Shown here: positions 42,418-51,658 of the stretch, in pieces
Layout: every line of letters begins with the position of its first letter
Numbering within the stretch: position 1 is the stretch's first letter
Source of the DNA: DASWNP01 sp036399175
Lineage (GTDB): Bacteria; Acidobacteriota; Blastocatellia; Pyrinomonadales; Pyrinomonadaceae
Direction: 5' to 3'
Length of the DNA stretch: 64,000 nucleotides
NCBI GenBank assembly: GCA_036399175.1
Contig: DASWNP010000040.1
Span: forward strand, 1 to 64,000
The notes under the pieces: model-generated
What the model was told of the DNA's origin: nothing
The model's database searches: none
What the model saw: only the letters and a program-made list of their open reading frames with translations
Translations under genes and position numbers: made by a program

Positions 42418-43269
42418 TCACCTCGTCGGCAGGTGGCCGAGGTGGCTGAGAATCTGTTTGGTCAGCTCGATGCGTTTGTCTCGGATGGCGAGATAGTTTT
42501 CGCCTTCGATGTTGGTGGCGAAGAAGTACGTGTTGCCGCCGGTCTCGACGTAGCCGACGAACCAGCCGAGGGCGTTGCGGTTCTCGATTGAGCCGCCGCC
42601 GGTCTTGCCGCTCAGGGTGTAGAGGGGCGTGCGCTCGCGCACCATGATTTCTTTGACGAGGTCGATGGAGCGTTTCGAGACGGGCAGGCGGTAAGTGTAG
42701 AGCTTCTTGAGAAATTCCACCTGCTCGTTGGCGGAGATTTTCAGGGTGTTGTTGAGCCAGAACTGGTCGATAGCGCCGGAGATGTCGCGGTTGCCGTAGT
42801 CGAACGAATCGACGTATCGCTTCATGCGCTCAGGGCCTACGCGCTTCGCCAGCTCGCGGTAGTACCAGACGACGGAATGCTGGAAGGCCGTGCGGAGCGT
42901 ATGGTCTTGCTTCCAGTGGATGAAAGGCTCCGTCGTCCAATCGTCGGGCGGGTACTTCTGTCTGTCCCAGGGGATAACGAAATTCAAATCGGCGATGACG
43001 CCCGACTCAAGGCCGATGAGCGAGTTGGGAATCTTGTAGGTGGATTTCGGATTGAAGCGGACGCGGCAGCGCGCCTCGTTGTAGCGCAGGTATCGGTCGC
43101 GCTTCATGTCGTAGAGCACGAACGCGCCTTCGGTGTTTTTGAAGAAGCGGCTCAAATCCTCGTCGGCGGTGCGGGCTGCGGACGCGTTCAGGTTCTGAGC
43201 GCGCGTGCAGGCCGCGCCGGAGACGACGAGCAGGACGATGAAAAGCGGCGTGGTAAGTTTCCTCTGCAT
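42418..43269 (-). CDS. class D beta-lactamase (OXA-like)
   Basis: A 283-residue serine beta-lactamase with signal peptide (LFIVLLVVSGAACTRAQ). The active-site motif is S76-T-Y-K79 within NPKSTYKIPNSLIGLESG. The second is SVVWYYREL (S-x-V), then YGNRDIS (YGN) and LSGKTGGGS (KTG). These four motifs are the class D set and their spacing is normal. Related proteins include BlaR1/MecR1 sensors, but there is no membrane sensor domain here. It is a chromosomal gene without mobile elements, so it looks like an intrinsic environmental enzyme. Spectrum cannot be predicted from sequence. Confidence 0.92.
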   Translation of the reverse strand: MQRKLTTPLFIVLLVVSGAACTRAQNLNASAARTADEDLSRFFKNTEGAFVLYDMKRDRYLRYNEARCRVRFNPKSTYKIPNSLIGLESGVIADLNFVIPWDRQKYPPDDWTTEPFIHWKQDHTLRTAFQHSVVWYYRELAKRVGPERMKRYVDSFDYGNRDISGAIDQFWLNNTLKISANEQVEFLKKLYTYRLPVSKRSIDLVKEIMVRERTPLYTLSGKTGGGSIENRNALGWFVGYVETGGNTYFFATNIEGENYLAIRDKRIELTKQILSHLGHLPTR

Positions 43270-43323
43270 GAGACTTCTGAGCTGCGAGCTTTTAAGTGTC
43301 GAGTGCGTCGGCTTCGCGTTCCT

Positions 43324-44637
43324 TTAATTCGTCGTTGCAAAAGCGAGAGCGGCGTCGAGGGCTTCGATTAACTCATCGACGTGTTCTTTCGTGGAATTGA
43401 GCATCATGCCGGTGCGGATGACGTTGCCGTAGAGCCCGCCTTTGCCGACGAGGACGCCGCGCCGCTTCGTCTCCTCGAAGATGCGCAGGACGGCCTGCGG
43501 GTGCGGCTCTTTGGTCTCACGGTCTTTGACAAGCTCGATGGCCTGCATGAGGCCGAGGCCGCGCACGTCGCCGATGATGGCGTGCTTCTCCTTGAGTTCT
43601 TCGAGACGGGCGCGCAGGTGTGCGCCGACCGTCGCGGCGTTCTTTCTGAGGTCTTCGTCTTCGATGACTTTGATGACGGCGAGCGCCGCCGCCATCGAGA
43701 CGGGGTTGCCGCCGAAGGTCGAGAAGGTGATGCCGGGATAGCTGTCGGCGACTTCGGGCGTGGCGGTCGTCATGCCGATAGGGACGCCGTTGCCCATGCC
43801 TTTGGCCGAAGTGATGATGTCGGGCTCGACGTTCCAGTGCTCGATGCCGAACCACTTGTCGCCGGTGCGCCCCCATCCGGTCTGAACTTCGTCGGCGATG
43901 AAGAGGCCGCCGTGCTTGCGCGTGATTTCGACGGCTCGCTCGAAGTAGCCGGGCGGCGGGACGATGAATCCGCCGACGCCGAGGATGGGCTCGGCCATGA
44001 AGGCCGCAATCTCGCCGGTCGTCGTGGTCATAATCACGTCTTCGATGTCTTCGGCGCAGGCCAGCCCGCACTCCGGATAGCTGAGCTTCAGGGGACAGCG
44101 ATAGCAGTAGGGCGCGCGCGCGTGGACGATGCCTGCGACCTGCGCGGGCAGAGGCCGCCAGGTGGAATGGCCGACCGCAGAGAGCGCCGTCGCCGAGCGC
44201 CCCGAATAGCTGTGCCTGAGCACGACCAGCTCGTGCCGACCCGTGTGGAGCTTGGCGGCCATGATGGCCGTGTCGTCGGCCTCCGTGCCGGTGCTGGTGA
44301 AGAAGGATTTCTTCAAACGTCCGGGCGTGATCTGGTGCAGCTTTTCGGCGAGGTCTGACTGAGGCTTGTTCGCGTAGAGCGTCGAGGTGTGCGAAAGCGT
44401 CCTGACCTGCTCGACGATGGCCTCCGTCACCTTCGGGTTGGCGTGGCCGACGCTCACCGTCAGGACGCCGCCGAAGCAGTCGAGATAACGATTGCCCGCG
44501 TCGTCCCACACGTACTCGCCCTCGCCGCGCACGAGCGCGAGCGGTTCCTGATAGTAGGTAGCGACGGCGGGGAAGAGAAACTCTTTATGCTTGCGGACGG
44601 TTTCGGATTGAGTAGGTTTCTGCTCTGCGGTGCTCAT
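43324..44637 (-). CDS. class III omega-amino acid aminotransferase
   Basis: A 437-residue PLP enzyme of the class III aminotransferase family (alanine-glyoxylate aminotransferase 2/beta-alanine-pyruvate type). The domain has GGVLTVSVGHANPKVTEAI and STGTEADDTAIMAAK, IADEVQTGWGRTG with the aspartate for the pyridine nitrogen, and TSAKGMGNGVPIG with the PLP lysine near 276. In this context it likely transaminates beta-alanine or 3-aminoisobutyrate from pyrimidine breakdown to a semialdehyde. Its start codon overlaps the stop of the aldehyde dehydrogenase (TGATG), showing tight coupling. Confidence 0.9.
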   Translation of the reverse strand: MSTAEQKPTQSETVRKHKEFLFPAVATYYQEPLALVRGEGEYVWDDAGNRYLDCFGGVLTVSVGHANPKVTEAIVEQVRTLSHTSTLYANKPQSDLAEKLHQITPGRLKKSFFTSTGTEADDTAIMAAKLHTGRHELVVLRHSYSGRSATALSAVGHSTWRPLPAQVAGIVHARAPYCYRCPLKLSYPECGLACAEDIEDVIMTTTTGEIAAFMAEPILGVGGFIVPPPGYFERAVEITRKHGGLFIADEVQTGWGRTGDKWFGIEHWNVEPDIITSAKGMGNGVPIGMTTATPEVADSYPGITFSTFGGNPVSMAAALAVIKVIEDEDLRKNAATVGAHLRARLEELKEKHAIIGDVRGLGLMQAIELVKDRETKEPHPQAVLRIFEETKRRGVLVGKGGLYGNVIRTGMMLNSTKEHVDELIEALDAALAFATTN

Positions 44638-46115
44638 CAGTAAAGGTTTCCTTCTCGTTTGCGTCCGGTGTAATCGACGTAGACGACCTTCAGCTCGGTG
44701 TAGAAGTCGAGGGCGGTGGAGCCCTGTTCGCGTTCGCCGATGCCGGTCGCTTTGATGCCGCCGAAGGGGATGTGGGCTTCGCCGCCGGTGGTGGGCGAGT
44801 TGACGTGAGTCATGCCGGTCTCGATTTCGTCTACGAAGCGGAAGATGCGCGCGGCGTCGTTGGTGAAGATGGAGGAAGAGAGGCCGTACTCGGAGTCGTT
44901 GGCGACGCGCATGGCCTCTTCAAAATCGCGGACGCGGAGGATTGAAAGCACGGGGCCGAAAATCTCTTCGCGGGCGATGCGCATGTCGGGCGTGACGCCG
45001 ACGAAGATGGTCGGCTGGATGAAGTAGCCCTTGCGAAGACCCGCGCCGTCGGCAGGTGCGCCGCCGGTGACGAGGCTCGCGCCGTCTTCGCGCCCGATGT
45101 CGATGTAGCGAAGCACACTCTTGAACTGGTTGCCATCGACGACGGGGCCGACTTCCGTTTCGGGCGCTGAGCCGTCGCCGATTCTCAGGCTCTCGGCGCG
45201 CTGAATCATGCGCTCGATGAAATTGTCGGCCACCTTATCGACGACGATGGCGCGGCTCGTCGCCGTGCATCGCTGCCCGGTCGAGCCGAACGCGCCCTGC
45301 ACCGTCGATTCGACGGCGAGATTCATGTCGGCGTCTTCCATGACGATGACGGGGTTCTTGCCGCCCATCTCGCATTGAACCTTCGCGCCGCGCCGCGCCG
45401 CCTGTTCGTAGAGACCGAGGCCGACGCCGTTCGAGCCTGTGAAAGAGATGGCGCGCACCGCCGGGTGATTCGTGATTTCGTCGCCCGCCTCCGAGCCCGA
45501 GCCGAGCACGAGATTGAGCACGCCTTTCGGCAGCCCCGCTTCCTGAAAAATCTCTGCGAGGCGGACGGCTGTCGCGGGCACAAGCGTCGCGGGTTTGAAG
45601 ACGACCGTGTTTCCGGCGACGAGCGCGGGCGCGATTTTCCAGACCGGGATGGCGACGGGAAAATTCCACGGAGTGATGCAGGCGACGACGCCGTGCGGCT
45701 GCCGGATGGTGTAGGCGAAGTTCGACGGAAGCTCTGAGTTGATGGTCTCGCCGTTCATGCGTCGGGCTTCGCCCGCGCAAAACTCCGCGACGTTGATGGC
45801 GCGTTGCAGCTCGCCGCGCGACTCGGCCAGAGTCTTTCCTTCCTCACGCGTCAGCAGCCGCGCGAGGTTCTCCTTGTCGTCCTCCATCAAACGAGCGGCG
45901 CGTGCAAGGATGCGCCCGCGCGCGGGGGCGGGCGTCGTGCGCCACGAACGGAAGGCTTCCGCAGCAGCTTCGACGGCGCTGCGAGCCTCTTCGCGCGTCG
46001 AGAGCCGGACTGTGCCGAGCACGTCGTCTGTGTTAGCCGGGTTGAGGTTCTGCGTGGTCTTCTGCGAGGTGGATTCGAGCCACTGGCCGTCGATGAGGTT
46101 TCGATAAGTCTCCAT
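44637..46115 (-). CDS. NAD(P)-dependent aldehyde dehydrogenase
   Basis: A 492-residue aldehyde dehydrogenase. Signatures: TPWNFPVAIPVWKIAPALVA, ISFTGSNGVG, the general base glutamate in QCEMGGKNPV near 249 and the catalytic cysteine in TGQRCTATSRAIV near 283. It resembles succinate-semialdehyde and alpha-ketoglutarate-semialdehyde dehydrogenases; here it probably oxidises malonate semialdehyde or methylmalonate semialdehyde produced by the following aminotransferase. It is the first gene of the minus-strand run that passes through to preA. About 220 bases separate it from the divergent acyl-CoA ligase. Confidence 0.9.
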   Translation of the reverse strand: METYRNLIDGQWLESTSQKTTQNLNPANTDDVLGTVRLSTREEARSAVEAAAEAFRSWRTTPAPARGRILARAARLMEDDKENLARLLTREEGKTLAESRGELQRAINVAEFCAGEARRMNGETINSELPSNFAYTIRQPHGVVACITPWNFPVAIPVWKIAPALVAGNTVVFKPATLVPATAVRLAEIFQEAGLPKGVLNLVLGSGSEAGDEITNHPAVRAISFTGSNGVGLGLYEQAARRGAKVQCEMGGKNPVIVMEDADMNLAVESTVQGAFGSTGQRCTATSRAIVVDKVADNFIERMIQRAESLRIGDGSAPETEVGPVVDGNQFKSVLRYIDIGREDGASLVTGGAPADGAGLRKGYFIQPTIFVGVTPDMRIAREEIFGPVLSILRVRDFEEAMRVANDSEYGLSSSIFTNDAARIFRFVDEIETGMTHVNSPTTGGEAHIPFGGIKATGIGEREQGSTALDFYTELKVVYVDYTGRKREGNLY

Positions 46116-46336
46116 AAGGATGTCCGAAGTCGGCTGCTTTGTGCCTTTGAGCTAACTGGAATAGTACGGGTGGCTCGCGCTCCGGAGGCGAAGCCGTTGA
46201 AGATATGAATGCTTTTTCTGATAAGCTTGGGGTTCGCGCTTCAGAACTTCCAAAGGGTCAGGTGCGCGCGCCTGCGTTCGAGACGAGTTAAATATACACA
46301 AAGACGTGCGCGCCTGAAAGCTAAAACGTCAACCGG

Positions 46337-47872
46337 ATGAGCGAAGACAAGCTGCAAAACCTCTGCGAGCTGCTGGAGCGGCGCGCCGCCTCGATGCCCG
46401 ACAAGCCCTTTCTCTTCTCGACGGAAGACGAAAGACGCTACACCTACGCCGAGTTCGACCGCGCCGTCAATCGCACGGCCAGCCTGCTCGCGGCCAGAGG
46501 CATCGGCAAAGGCGACGTGGTCAGCCTGCTTCTGCCCAACAGCGTCGAGTATATCGTCGCCTACTTCGCCTGCTTCAAGCTCGGCGCGCTGGCCGGGCCG
46601 GTCAACTCGCTCCTGAAGGCCGAAGAGATGGAGTACGTCGTCGGCAACTCGGAGGCGCGGGCGCTGCTTTATCACACGCAGTTTGCGTCGCAGGTCGAAG
46701 CGATACGCGGACGTTTGGAGACGTTGCGCGCCGCCGTCGTCTTCGACGACGAGCGGCGGGCGACTGCCGAGTTTAAAGAAACGAACGCGGAAGCCTGGCG
46801 CGATACGGTCGTCAGTACAGACGACGAGGCTATCATCATCTACACTTCGGGGACGACGGGAAAACCCAAAGGATGCCTGCTGACGCACGGAAACCTTCTG
46901 GCGAACGCGCGACAGATAACGACTTGGCTCGGCTTTACCGGGCGCGACCGGCTGCTCACCCTGATGCCGCTCTTTCACATGAACGCCGTCATGGTGACGA
47001 CCGTCTCGGCTCTCTACGCGGGCGGCTCAAGCGTCGTCAGTCCGCGTTTTTCGGCCTCGCGTTTCTGGCAAATCGTCTCGGATTACGAGGTCACATCCTT
47101 CGGCTCGGTGGCGACGATGCTCTCGATGCTTCTGGCGACTTACACGGAGGGAGTGCCCGAAGGCTTGAGCACGAAGAGCTTGAGGTTTGCGATGTGCGGC
47201 TCTGCGCCCGTCCCGGCTGAGGTGATGCGCGAGTTTGAAGAGCGGTTCGGTTGTCTCGTCGTCGAAGGCTACGGGCTTTCGGAATCGACCGTGCGCTCGA
47301 CGTTCAATCCGCCCGACCGTCGTCGCCGACCCGGCTCCTGCGGCCTGCCCATCGGCAACGAGATGAAGGTCTTCGACGAAGAGGACAGGGAATTGCCCGA
47401 GGGCTTGGCGGGCGAAATCGTCCTGCGCGGCGAGAACATCTTCAAGGGCTACTACAAAAACGAAGAGGCGACGCGGCGAGCTTTTCGCGGCGGCTGGTTC
47501 CACACGGGCGACATCGGCTACCGCGACCCTGAAGGCTTCTTCTACATCATCGACCGCAAATCCGATATGATTATTCGCGGAGGCGAAAACATCTACCCGC
47601 GCGAGATAGACGAAGTGCTCTACGCGCACAAGGCGGTGGCGGCGGCTGCCGCCATCGGCGTCCCCGACGCGCTCTACGGCGAAGAGGTCGCCGCCTTCGT
47701 CGTCCTCAAAGAAGGACAGACGGCGACGGCTGAAGAACTCATCGAGCATTGCCGCGCGCATCTGGCCGATTACAAGTGCCCGAAGTCCGTTCGATTTCTG
47801 GCGGAGATGCCGAAAGGGCCGACGGGCAAAGTGCTCAAGCGAGAGCTGGCGCGAGTTTACGCCGGCTCATAA
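46337..47872 (+). CDS. AMP-forming acyl-CoA synthetase/ligase
   Basis: A 511-residue class I adenylate-forming enzyme. The P-loop is IIYTSGTTGKPKG near residue 168. Y-G-L-S-E-S follows in VEGYGLSEST, and FHTGDIGYRD carries the ATP-binding aspartate. IRGGENIYPREIDE and the C-terminal catalytic lysine in PTGKVLKREL are present. It activates a carboxylic acid, probably a medium- or long-chain or aromatic one, to a CoA ester. It is divergent from the aldehyde dehydrogenase and 27 bases upstream of a membrane protein gene. The specific acid cannot be inferred. Confidence 0.9.
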   Translation: MSEDKLQNLCELLERRAASMPDKPFLFSTEDERRYTYAEFDRAVNRTASLLAARGIGKGDVVSLLLPNSVEYIVAYFACFKLGALAGPVNSLLKAEEMEYVVGNSEARALLYHTQFASQVEAIRGRLETLRAAVVFDDERRATAEFKETNAEAWRDTVVSTDDEAIIIYTSGTTGKPKGCLLTHGNLLANARQITTWLGFTGRDRLLTLMPLFHMNAVMVTTVSALYAGGSSVVSPRFSASRFWQIVSDYEVTSFGSVATMLSMLLATYTEGVPEGLSTKSLRFAMCGSAPVPAEVMREFEERFGCLVVEGYGLSESTVRSTFNPPDRRRRPGSCGLPIGNEMKVFDEEDRELPEGLAGEIVLRGENIFKGYYKNEEATRRAFRGGWFHTGDIGYRDPEGFFYIIDRKSDMIIRGGENIYPREIDEVLYAHKAVAAAAAIGVPDALYGEEVAAFVVLKEGQTATAEELIEHCRAHLADYKCPKSVRFLAEMPKGPTGKVLKRELARVYAGS

Positions 47873-47899
47873 AACCTGACGGACAAGGAGGCGGGAAGG

Positions 47900-48823
47900 A
47901 TGAGATTAGTCAGAGTGAAAGCGCCGGAGGGTAAGGCTGCACAGGTAGCGCAGATTGCTTTCGATGTCGGCATTCCGCAGGTTTCGATTCATCATCACCA
48001 GTCGCACCGGCCGAACCAGCCGCCCGAAACGAAAGACGTTATCGACATCGAGACGGCGACGCCCGTCGCCAAAGCCTTCACAGACGCCCTGATGTCGGCC
48101 GACTTCTTCACGCCCGAAGAATATTCCATCGCCATCAGGCAGCCGCGCTCGGTCGTCTCGCGCGAAAAGCCGCCGCGACTGACGTGGCCTCTGGTCGAGC
48201 CGACCATCGACATCTTCGAGGAGCTTTGGCAGTTCAGCCACGTCACCTACGGCTTCGTCGGGCGCGTGCTCATCGCCGCGATGCTTCTCGCCTACGGCAT
48301 GATTCAGCACCAGCTTCTCATCATGCTCGCGGGGCTGCTCTTCCTGCCGCTCCTGCCTTTGATACTGGCGATGGGCTTCGGGCTCTGGACGCGTCAGTGG
48401 CGACTCGCCGGTCAGGGTCTCTTCGCCTTTCTCGTCGGCGTGGCGCTGCTCGTCACAGGCGGCGCTGTGGTCGCGCTCGTCGCCAATCCGCCTCTGCGCT
48501 ACACGGAGCACAACCCGCTCATCGTCGGCTTTCTGATTTCGGTGGCCGTCGGCATCGCGGCCGGACTTGCGACTGCCGACGACGTTGGACGACGCGAGAT
48601 GATTGGTCTGGCGGCGACGGCGCAGATGGCGATTCTGCCCGTCTGGTTCGGCATCACACTCGTCTACGGCGTCTCGCCGCTTGAGAGCGCGTCTCCCTCT
48701 GAGCGAGCCCTCTCCTTCGGCGTCAACGTCGCCACCATCGTCGTCGTCGCCCTCTGCACCTACGCGCTGCTCGGCATGCGCGCGAGCGCCCTCAGTAACT
48801 TTACCAAACGCGGAGAAGGCTGA
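47900..48823 (+). CDS. DUF389-like integral membrane protein
   Basis: A 307-residue protein with a strong AAGGAGG ribosome-binding site. The first 100 residues are soluble: MRLVRVKAPEGKAAQVAQIA starts a ferredoxin-like fold, typical of the DUF389 family. At least six hydrophobic helices follow, for example VLIAAMLLAYGMIQ, LLIMLAGLLFLPLLPLILAM and ATIVVVALCTYALLGM. Function unknown; DUF389 proteins are widespread transport or sensor-like membrane proteins. It probably shares the acyl-CoA ligase transcript, with only 27 bases between them. Confidence 0.72.
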   Translation: MRLVRVKAPEGKAAQVAQIAFDVGIPQVSIHHHQSHRPNQPPETKDVIDIETATPVAKAFTDALMSADFFTPEEYSIAIRQPRSVVSREKPPRLTWPLVEPTIDIFEELWQFSHVTYGFVGRVLIAAMLLAYGMIQHQLLIMLAGLLFLPLLPLILAMGFGLWTRQWRLAGQGLFAFLVGVALLVTGGAVVALVANPPLRYTEHNPLIVGFLISVAVGIAAGLATADDVGRREMIGLAATAQMAILPVWFGITLVYGVSPLESASPSERALSFGVNVATIVVVALCTYALLGMRASALSNFTKRGEG

Positions 48824-48918
48824 ACGCAAGAACGTCGTTGATATTTAACGACAGTGACCGAACTTTGTATCCGTGTTGACGAAAGCTTTCAGCTCCTTTG
48901 AAACCTCGGAGAAACCAG

Positions 48919-50265
48919 ATGAAGCGAAGAAGCATCCTTCTCATCTTTCTTCTGTCGTCGGCGCTCGCGGCCTTCGGCGCACGCGCGAAGACCGAAAGCG
49001 GGCAACGACCGGCCACGTCCGATGCGTCCGCCATAGCCGCGCGTCAGCAGCGCATCGCGCAAGCGGCTGAAGCACTGCGCCCGAAGCTCGTCGAGCAGCG
49101 ACGCGATTTTCACATGCACCCGGAGCTATCGAACCGCGAAGAGCGCACCTCGCGCGTCATCGCCGAGCGTTTGCGGGCGCTCGGGCTGGAAGACGTGAAG
49201 ACCGGAGTGGCGCGCTACGGCGTGACGGCGCTCCTGAAGGGCGGAAGGCCGGGCGCGGTCGTCGCCGTGCGCGCAGATATCGACGCGCTGCCGATTCAGG
49301 AGACGAACGACGTGCCCTACAAATCGCGCACGCCCGGCGTCAAGCACGCCTGCGGCCACGACGTTCACACGACGGTCGAGCTTGGCGTCGCAGAAGTCCT
49401 GAGCCGGATGCGTGCGGAGATTCCGGGCACTATCAAATTCATCTTTCAGCCTGCGGAAGAGGGGCCGCCGCCGGGCGAAGAGGGCGGCGCGCGTCTGATG
49501 ATTAAGGAGGGCGCGCTTGAGAATCCGCGCCCGCGCGCTATCTTCGGCCTGCACACTCTGCCGAGCATCGAAGCCGGTCAGATAGCCTTCCACTCCGGCC
49601 CCGCGATGGCTTCGTCCGACCGTTTCACGCTCGTCATTAGCGGCAAGGGCGCGCATGGCGCACAGCCGCAGCAGGGCATAGACGCCATCGTCGTCGCAGC
49701 CGAAGCTATCGCCGCAATTCAAAACATACGCAGCCGCCGCATCGACCCGCTCGAACCGCTTGTTATCACTATCGGGACGATTCAAGGCGGGCGTCGCAAC
49801 AACGTCATCGCCGACGAAGTCCGTATGGAGGGCACGATGCGCACGCTCAACGAGGAGGTGCGTGCGCGCGCACATCGATTGATGCGTGAAACCCTGGAGA
49901 GTATCAGCGCCGCCTACGGCGCGACCTTCGACTTGCAGATTGATGAGCAGACGCTCGTCACCTACAACGAGCCCTCGCTCGTCGAAGAGACGCTGCCCAC
50001 GATTCGCCGCGTCGTCGGCGACAAGAACGCCCTCGTCATCAAGCCCTTCATGCCCGCCGAGGATTTCTCCTACTACCAGAAAGTCATCCCCGGCTTCTAC
50101 TACTTCCTCGGCGTCGGCAATCGCGCACGGGGCATCACAGCCGGTTGGCACACCCCCGACTTCGACGTGGACGAAGAGAGCCTCGTCGTCGGCGTCAAAG
50201 TCATGTCCAACGTCCTCCTCGATTATCTGGAGCGAAACGAAAAAGCAGTAGCCAGTAGACAGTAG
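48919..50265 (+). CDS. secreted M20-family metallo-peptidase/amidohydrolase
   Basis: A 448-residue zinc hydrolase of the M20D group (hippurate or IAA-amino acid hydrolase-like). The signal peptide is MKRRSILLIFLLSSALAAFG. Metal and catalytic residues lie in DFHMHPELSNRE, KHACGHDVHTTVELG and QPAEEGPPPGEEGG, plus the late AEDFSYY segment. The dimerisation insert has GKGAHGAQPQQGIDAI. It cleaves an amide of an N-acyl or peptide substrate outside the cytoplasm. The ATG at 48919 is preferred, as GGAG lies 8 bases upstream; a TTG at 48898 is the alternative. Its final codons reach into the following repeat element. Confidence 0.9.
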   Translation: MKRRSILLIFLLSSALAAFGARAKTESGQRPATSDASAIAARQQRIAQAAEALRPKLVEQRRDFHMHPELSNREERTSRVIAERLRALGLEDVKTGVARYGVTALLKGGRPGAVVAVRADIDALPIQETNDVPYKSRTPGVKHACGHDVHTTVELGVAEVLSRMRAEIPGTIKFIFQPAEEGPPPGEEGGARLMIKEGALENPRPRAIFGLHTLPSIEAGQIAFHSGPAMASSDRFTLVISGKGAHGAQPQQGIDAIVVAAEAIAAIQNIRSRRIDPLEPLVITIGTIQGGRRNNVIADEVRMEGTMRTLNEEVRARAHRLMRETLESISAAYGATFDLQIDEQTLVTYNEPSLVEETLPTIRRVVGDKNALVIKPFMPAEDFSYYQKVIPGFYYFLGVGNRARGITAGWHTPDFDVDEESLVVGVKVMSNVLLDYLERNEKAVASRQ

Positions 50266-50363
50266 TCAGCAGCCGGTAGAAGGCAGTTGAATGCTTATGT
50301 CCCTCGAATGCTTCTCCGGCTGCTGAATGCTTCACCTTGTTTTTCTACTGGCTACTGGCTCCT
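50240..50363. repeat. heptad inverted-repeat element, family F (AGTAGCC)
   Basis: Heptamers AGTAGCC, AGTAGAC, AGTAGTC, AGCAGCC, GGTAGAA at 50246-50282 and their complement (CTACTGG, CTACTGG, CTCC and GGCTGCTG) in 50318-50363. It lies over the 3' end of the M20 gene and ends just before the alpha/beta hydrolase start. Confidence 0.82.
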
Positions 50364-50369
50364 TGAATT

Positions 50370-51341
50370 ATGTTTTCTTATCCGGCGCGGCTGAGAGAAA
50401 ATCGGCGGGGGGTGTGGAGAAGAGTGGGGCTGACGTTTGTGCTGTGCGTGTTGGTGGGCGTGCCGCTCGCGGTGTGGGCTTTGCGGAGGTTTGAGAGGGC
50501 CGTGGTGTTTCATCCCGAACGATACGCGGCGGGCGACGTTTGGAGAGTGCCGGGGCGCGGCGAGGATGTCTGGATAAACGTCGGAGAGGGAGAGCGTCTG
50601 CACGGGTGGTTCGTGCGCGCAGGAGGGGCAGAGCCAGCCGCCGCCGCGACTGTCATCTACTTTCACGGTAACGGCGGCAACATAAACGGCCTCGGGTGGG
50701 TGGGCGAAGAGTTATCGGCGCGCGGCTTCGACGTGTTGCTCTTCGACTATCGCGGCTACGGGCGAAGCGACGGCGCGGTGTCGGACGAGCGCCGGATTTA
50801 TGAGGATGCTGACGCCGCTTACGATTACGTGGTGCGCGTGCGCGGCGTGAGCCCGCGAAGAGTCGTGCTCTACGGACAATCGCTCGGCACGACGGCGGCG
50901 GTCGATGTGGCTTCGCGCAGGGAGTGCGCGGGAGTGGTTCTGGAATCGGGTTTGAGTTCGGCGAGCGAGATGGCGTCGCTGGTTTTGCCCTGGCTGCCGC
51001 GCGCTCTGCATCGCTTCGCGCGCAATCGTCTCGACTCGGCGCGAAAGCTGTCGCAGGTCAGTTGCCCCGTGCTCGTCGCGCACGGCACGCACGACGAGGT
51101 GATTCCTGTCGAACAGGGACGCGCTCTCTACGCGGCAGCGCGCGAGCCGAAACAGCTCGTCATCGTGCCCGGCGCGGGACATAACAACCTCGTGGCGACG
51201 GGCGGCGATGCTTACCTCGACACTGTGGCGCGCTTCATTCGCGGCGCGACTGCTTCAAACGGCGCGTCGCAGGGCGCTCAGGCGGACGGCACTTTCTCGC
51301 CGGTCAAAGTGCTGGAAAGTCGCGGGGCGGTAGGGCGTTGA
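50370..51341 (+). CDS. membrane-anchored alpha/beta hydrolase (ABHD13/Bem46-like)
   Basis: A 323-residue protein with a single N-terminal transmembrane helix (VGLTFVLCVLVGVPLAVWAL). The hydrolase domain has the oxyanion segment VIYFHGNGGN, the nucleophile elbow LYGQSLGTTAA with S170, VAHGTHDEVIP with the aspartate, and PGAGHNNL with the histidine, a complete Ser-Asp-His triad. It probably acts as an esterase or lipase on a lipid-like or protein-linked ester at the membrane. It begins at an ATG five bases after the preceding repeat and has no obvious strong ribosome-binding site. Confidence 0.87.
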   Translation: MFSYPARLRENRRGVWRRVGLTFVLCVLVGVPLAVWALRRFERAVVFHPERYAAGDVWRVPGRGEDVWINVGEGERLHGWFVRAGGAEPAAAATVIYFHGNGGNINGLGWVGEELSARGFDVLLFDYRGYGRSDGAVSDERRIYEDADAAYDYVVRVRGVSPRRVVLYGQSLGTTAAVDVASRRECAGVVLESGLSSASEMASLVLPWLPRALHRFARNRLDSARKLSQVSCPVLVAHGTHDEVIPVEQGRALYAAAREPKQLVIVPGAGHNNLVATGGDAYLDTVARFIRGATASNGASQGAQADGTFSPVKVLESRGAVGR

Positions 51342-51482
51342 TGGCGGGGACGGAAGGGCGAGCGCGAGCGTGTTGACTGGGTTATGGGGAAGGCGTAACC
51401 TCGAAAGCAAGTCGAACGAGAGCGATGCTGCACCGAGGCGTCGCTGATTCCTGCGGGCAACTTTCCAAAAAGGAGAAGCGAT
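51342..51482. other. short intergenic gap before the DUF3309 gene
   Basis: About 140 bases with no gene. AAGGAG just before 51483 is the ribosome-binding site of the miniprotein gene. I see no clear promoter or terminator. Confidence 0.5.
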
Positions 51483-51635
51483 ATGCGGACGATTCTCTTA
51501 ATCATCCTTGTTCTGTTGCTCATCGGCGCGCTGCCGTCGTGGCCTCACAGCCGAGGCTGGGGATATTACCCGAGCGGGCTGCTCGGGCTGATTCTCCTGA
51601 TTCTGCTCATCCTTGTTTTGATGGGAAGATTCTGA
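51483..51635 (+). CDS. DUF3309 family membrane miniprotein
   Basis: A 50-residue protein preceded by AAAAAGGAGAAGCG. It reads MRTILLIILVLLLIGALPSW, a short PHSRGWGYYPSG loop, and a second hydrophobic run GLLGLILLILLILVLMGRF. This two-helix hairpin with the central SWxHSxxWGYxPSG pattern is the DUF3309 signature, small stress-associated membrane proteins of unknown function. It is transcribed alone, between the alpha/beta hydrolase and a repeat element. Confidence 0.88.
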   Translation: MRTILLIILVLLLIGALPSWPHSRGWGYYPSGLLGLILLILLILVLMGRF

Positions 51636-51658
51636 AACCGAATCGCGCGCCGGAAAGT

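Noticed and set aside
48898..48918. Earlier TTG start for the M20 peptidase
   Set aside because: A better ribosome-binding site and a standard signal peptide begin at the ATG at 48919.
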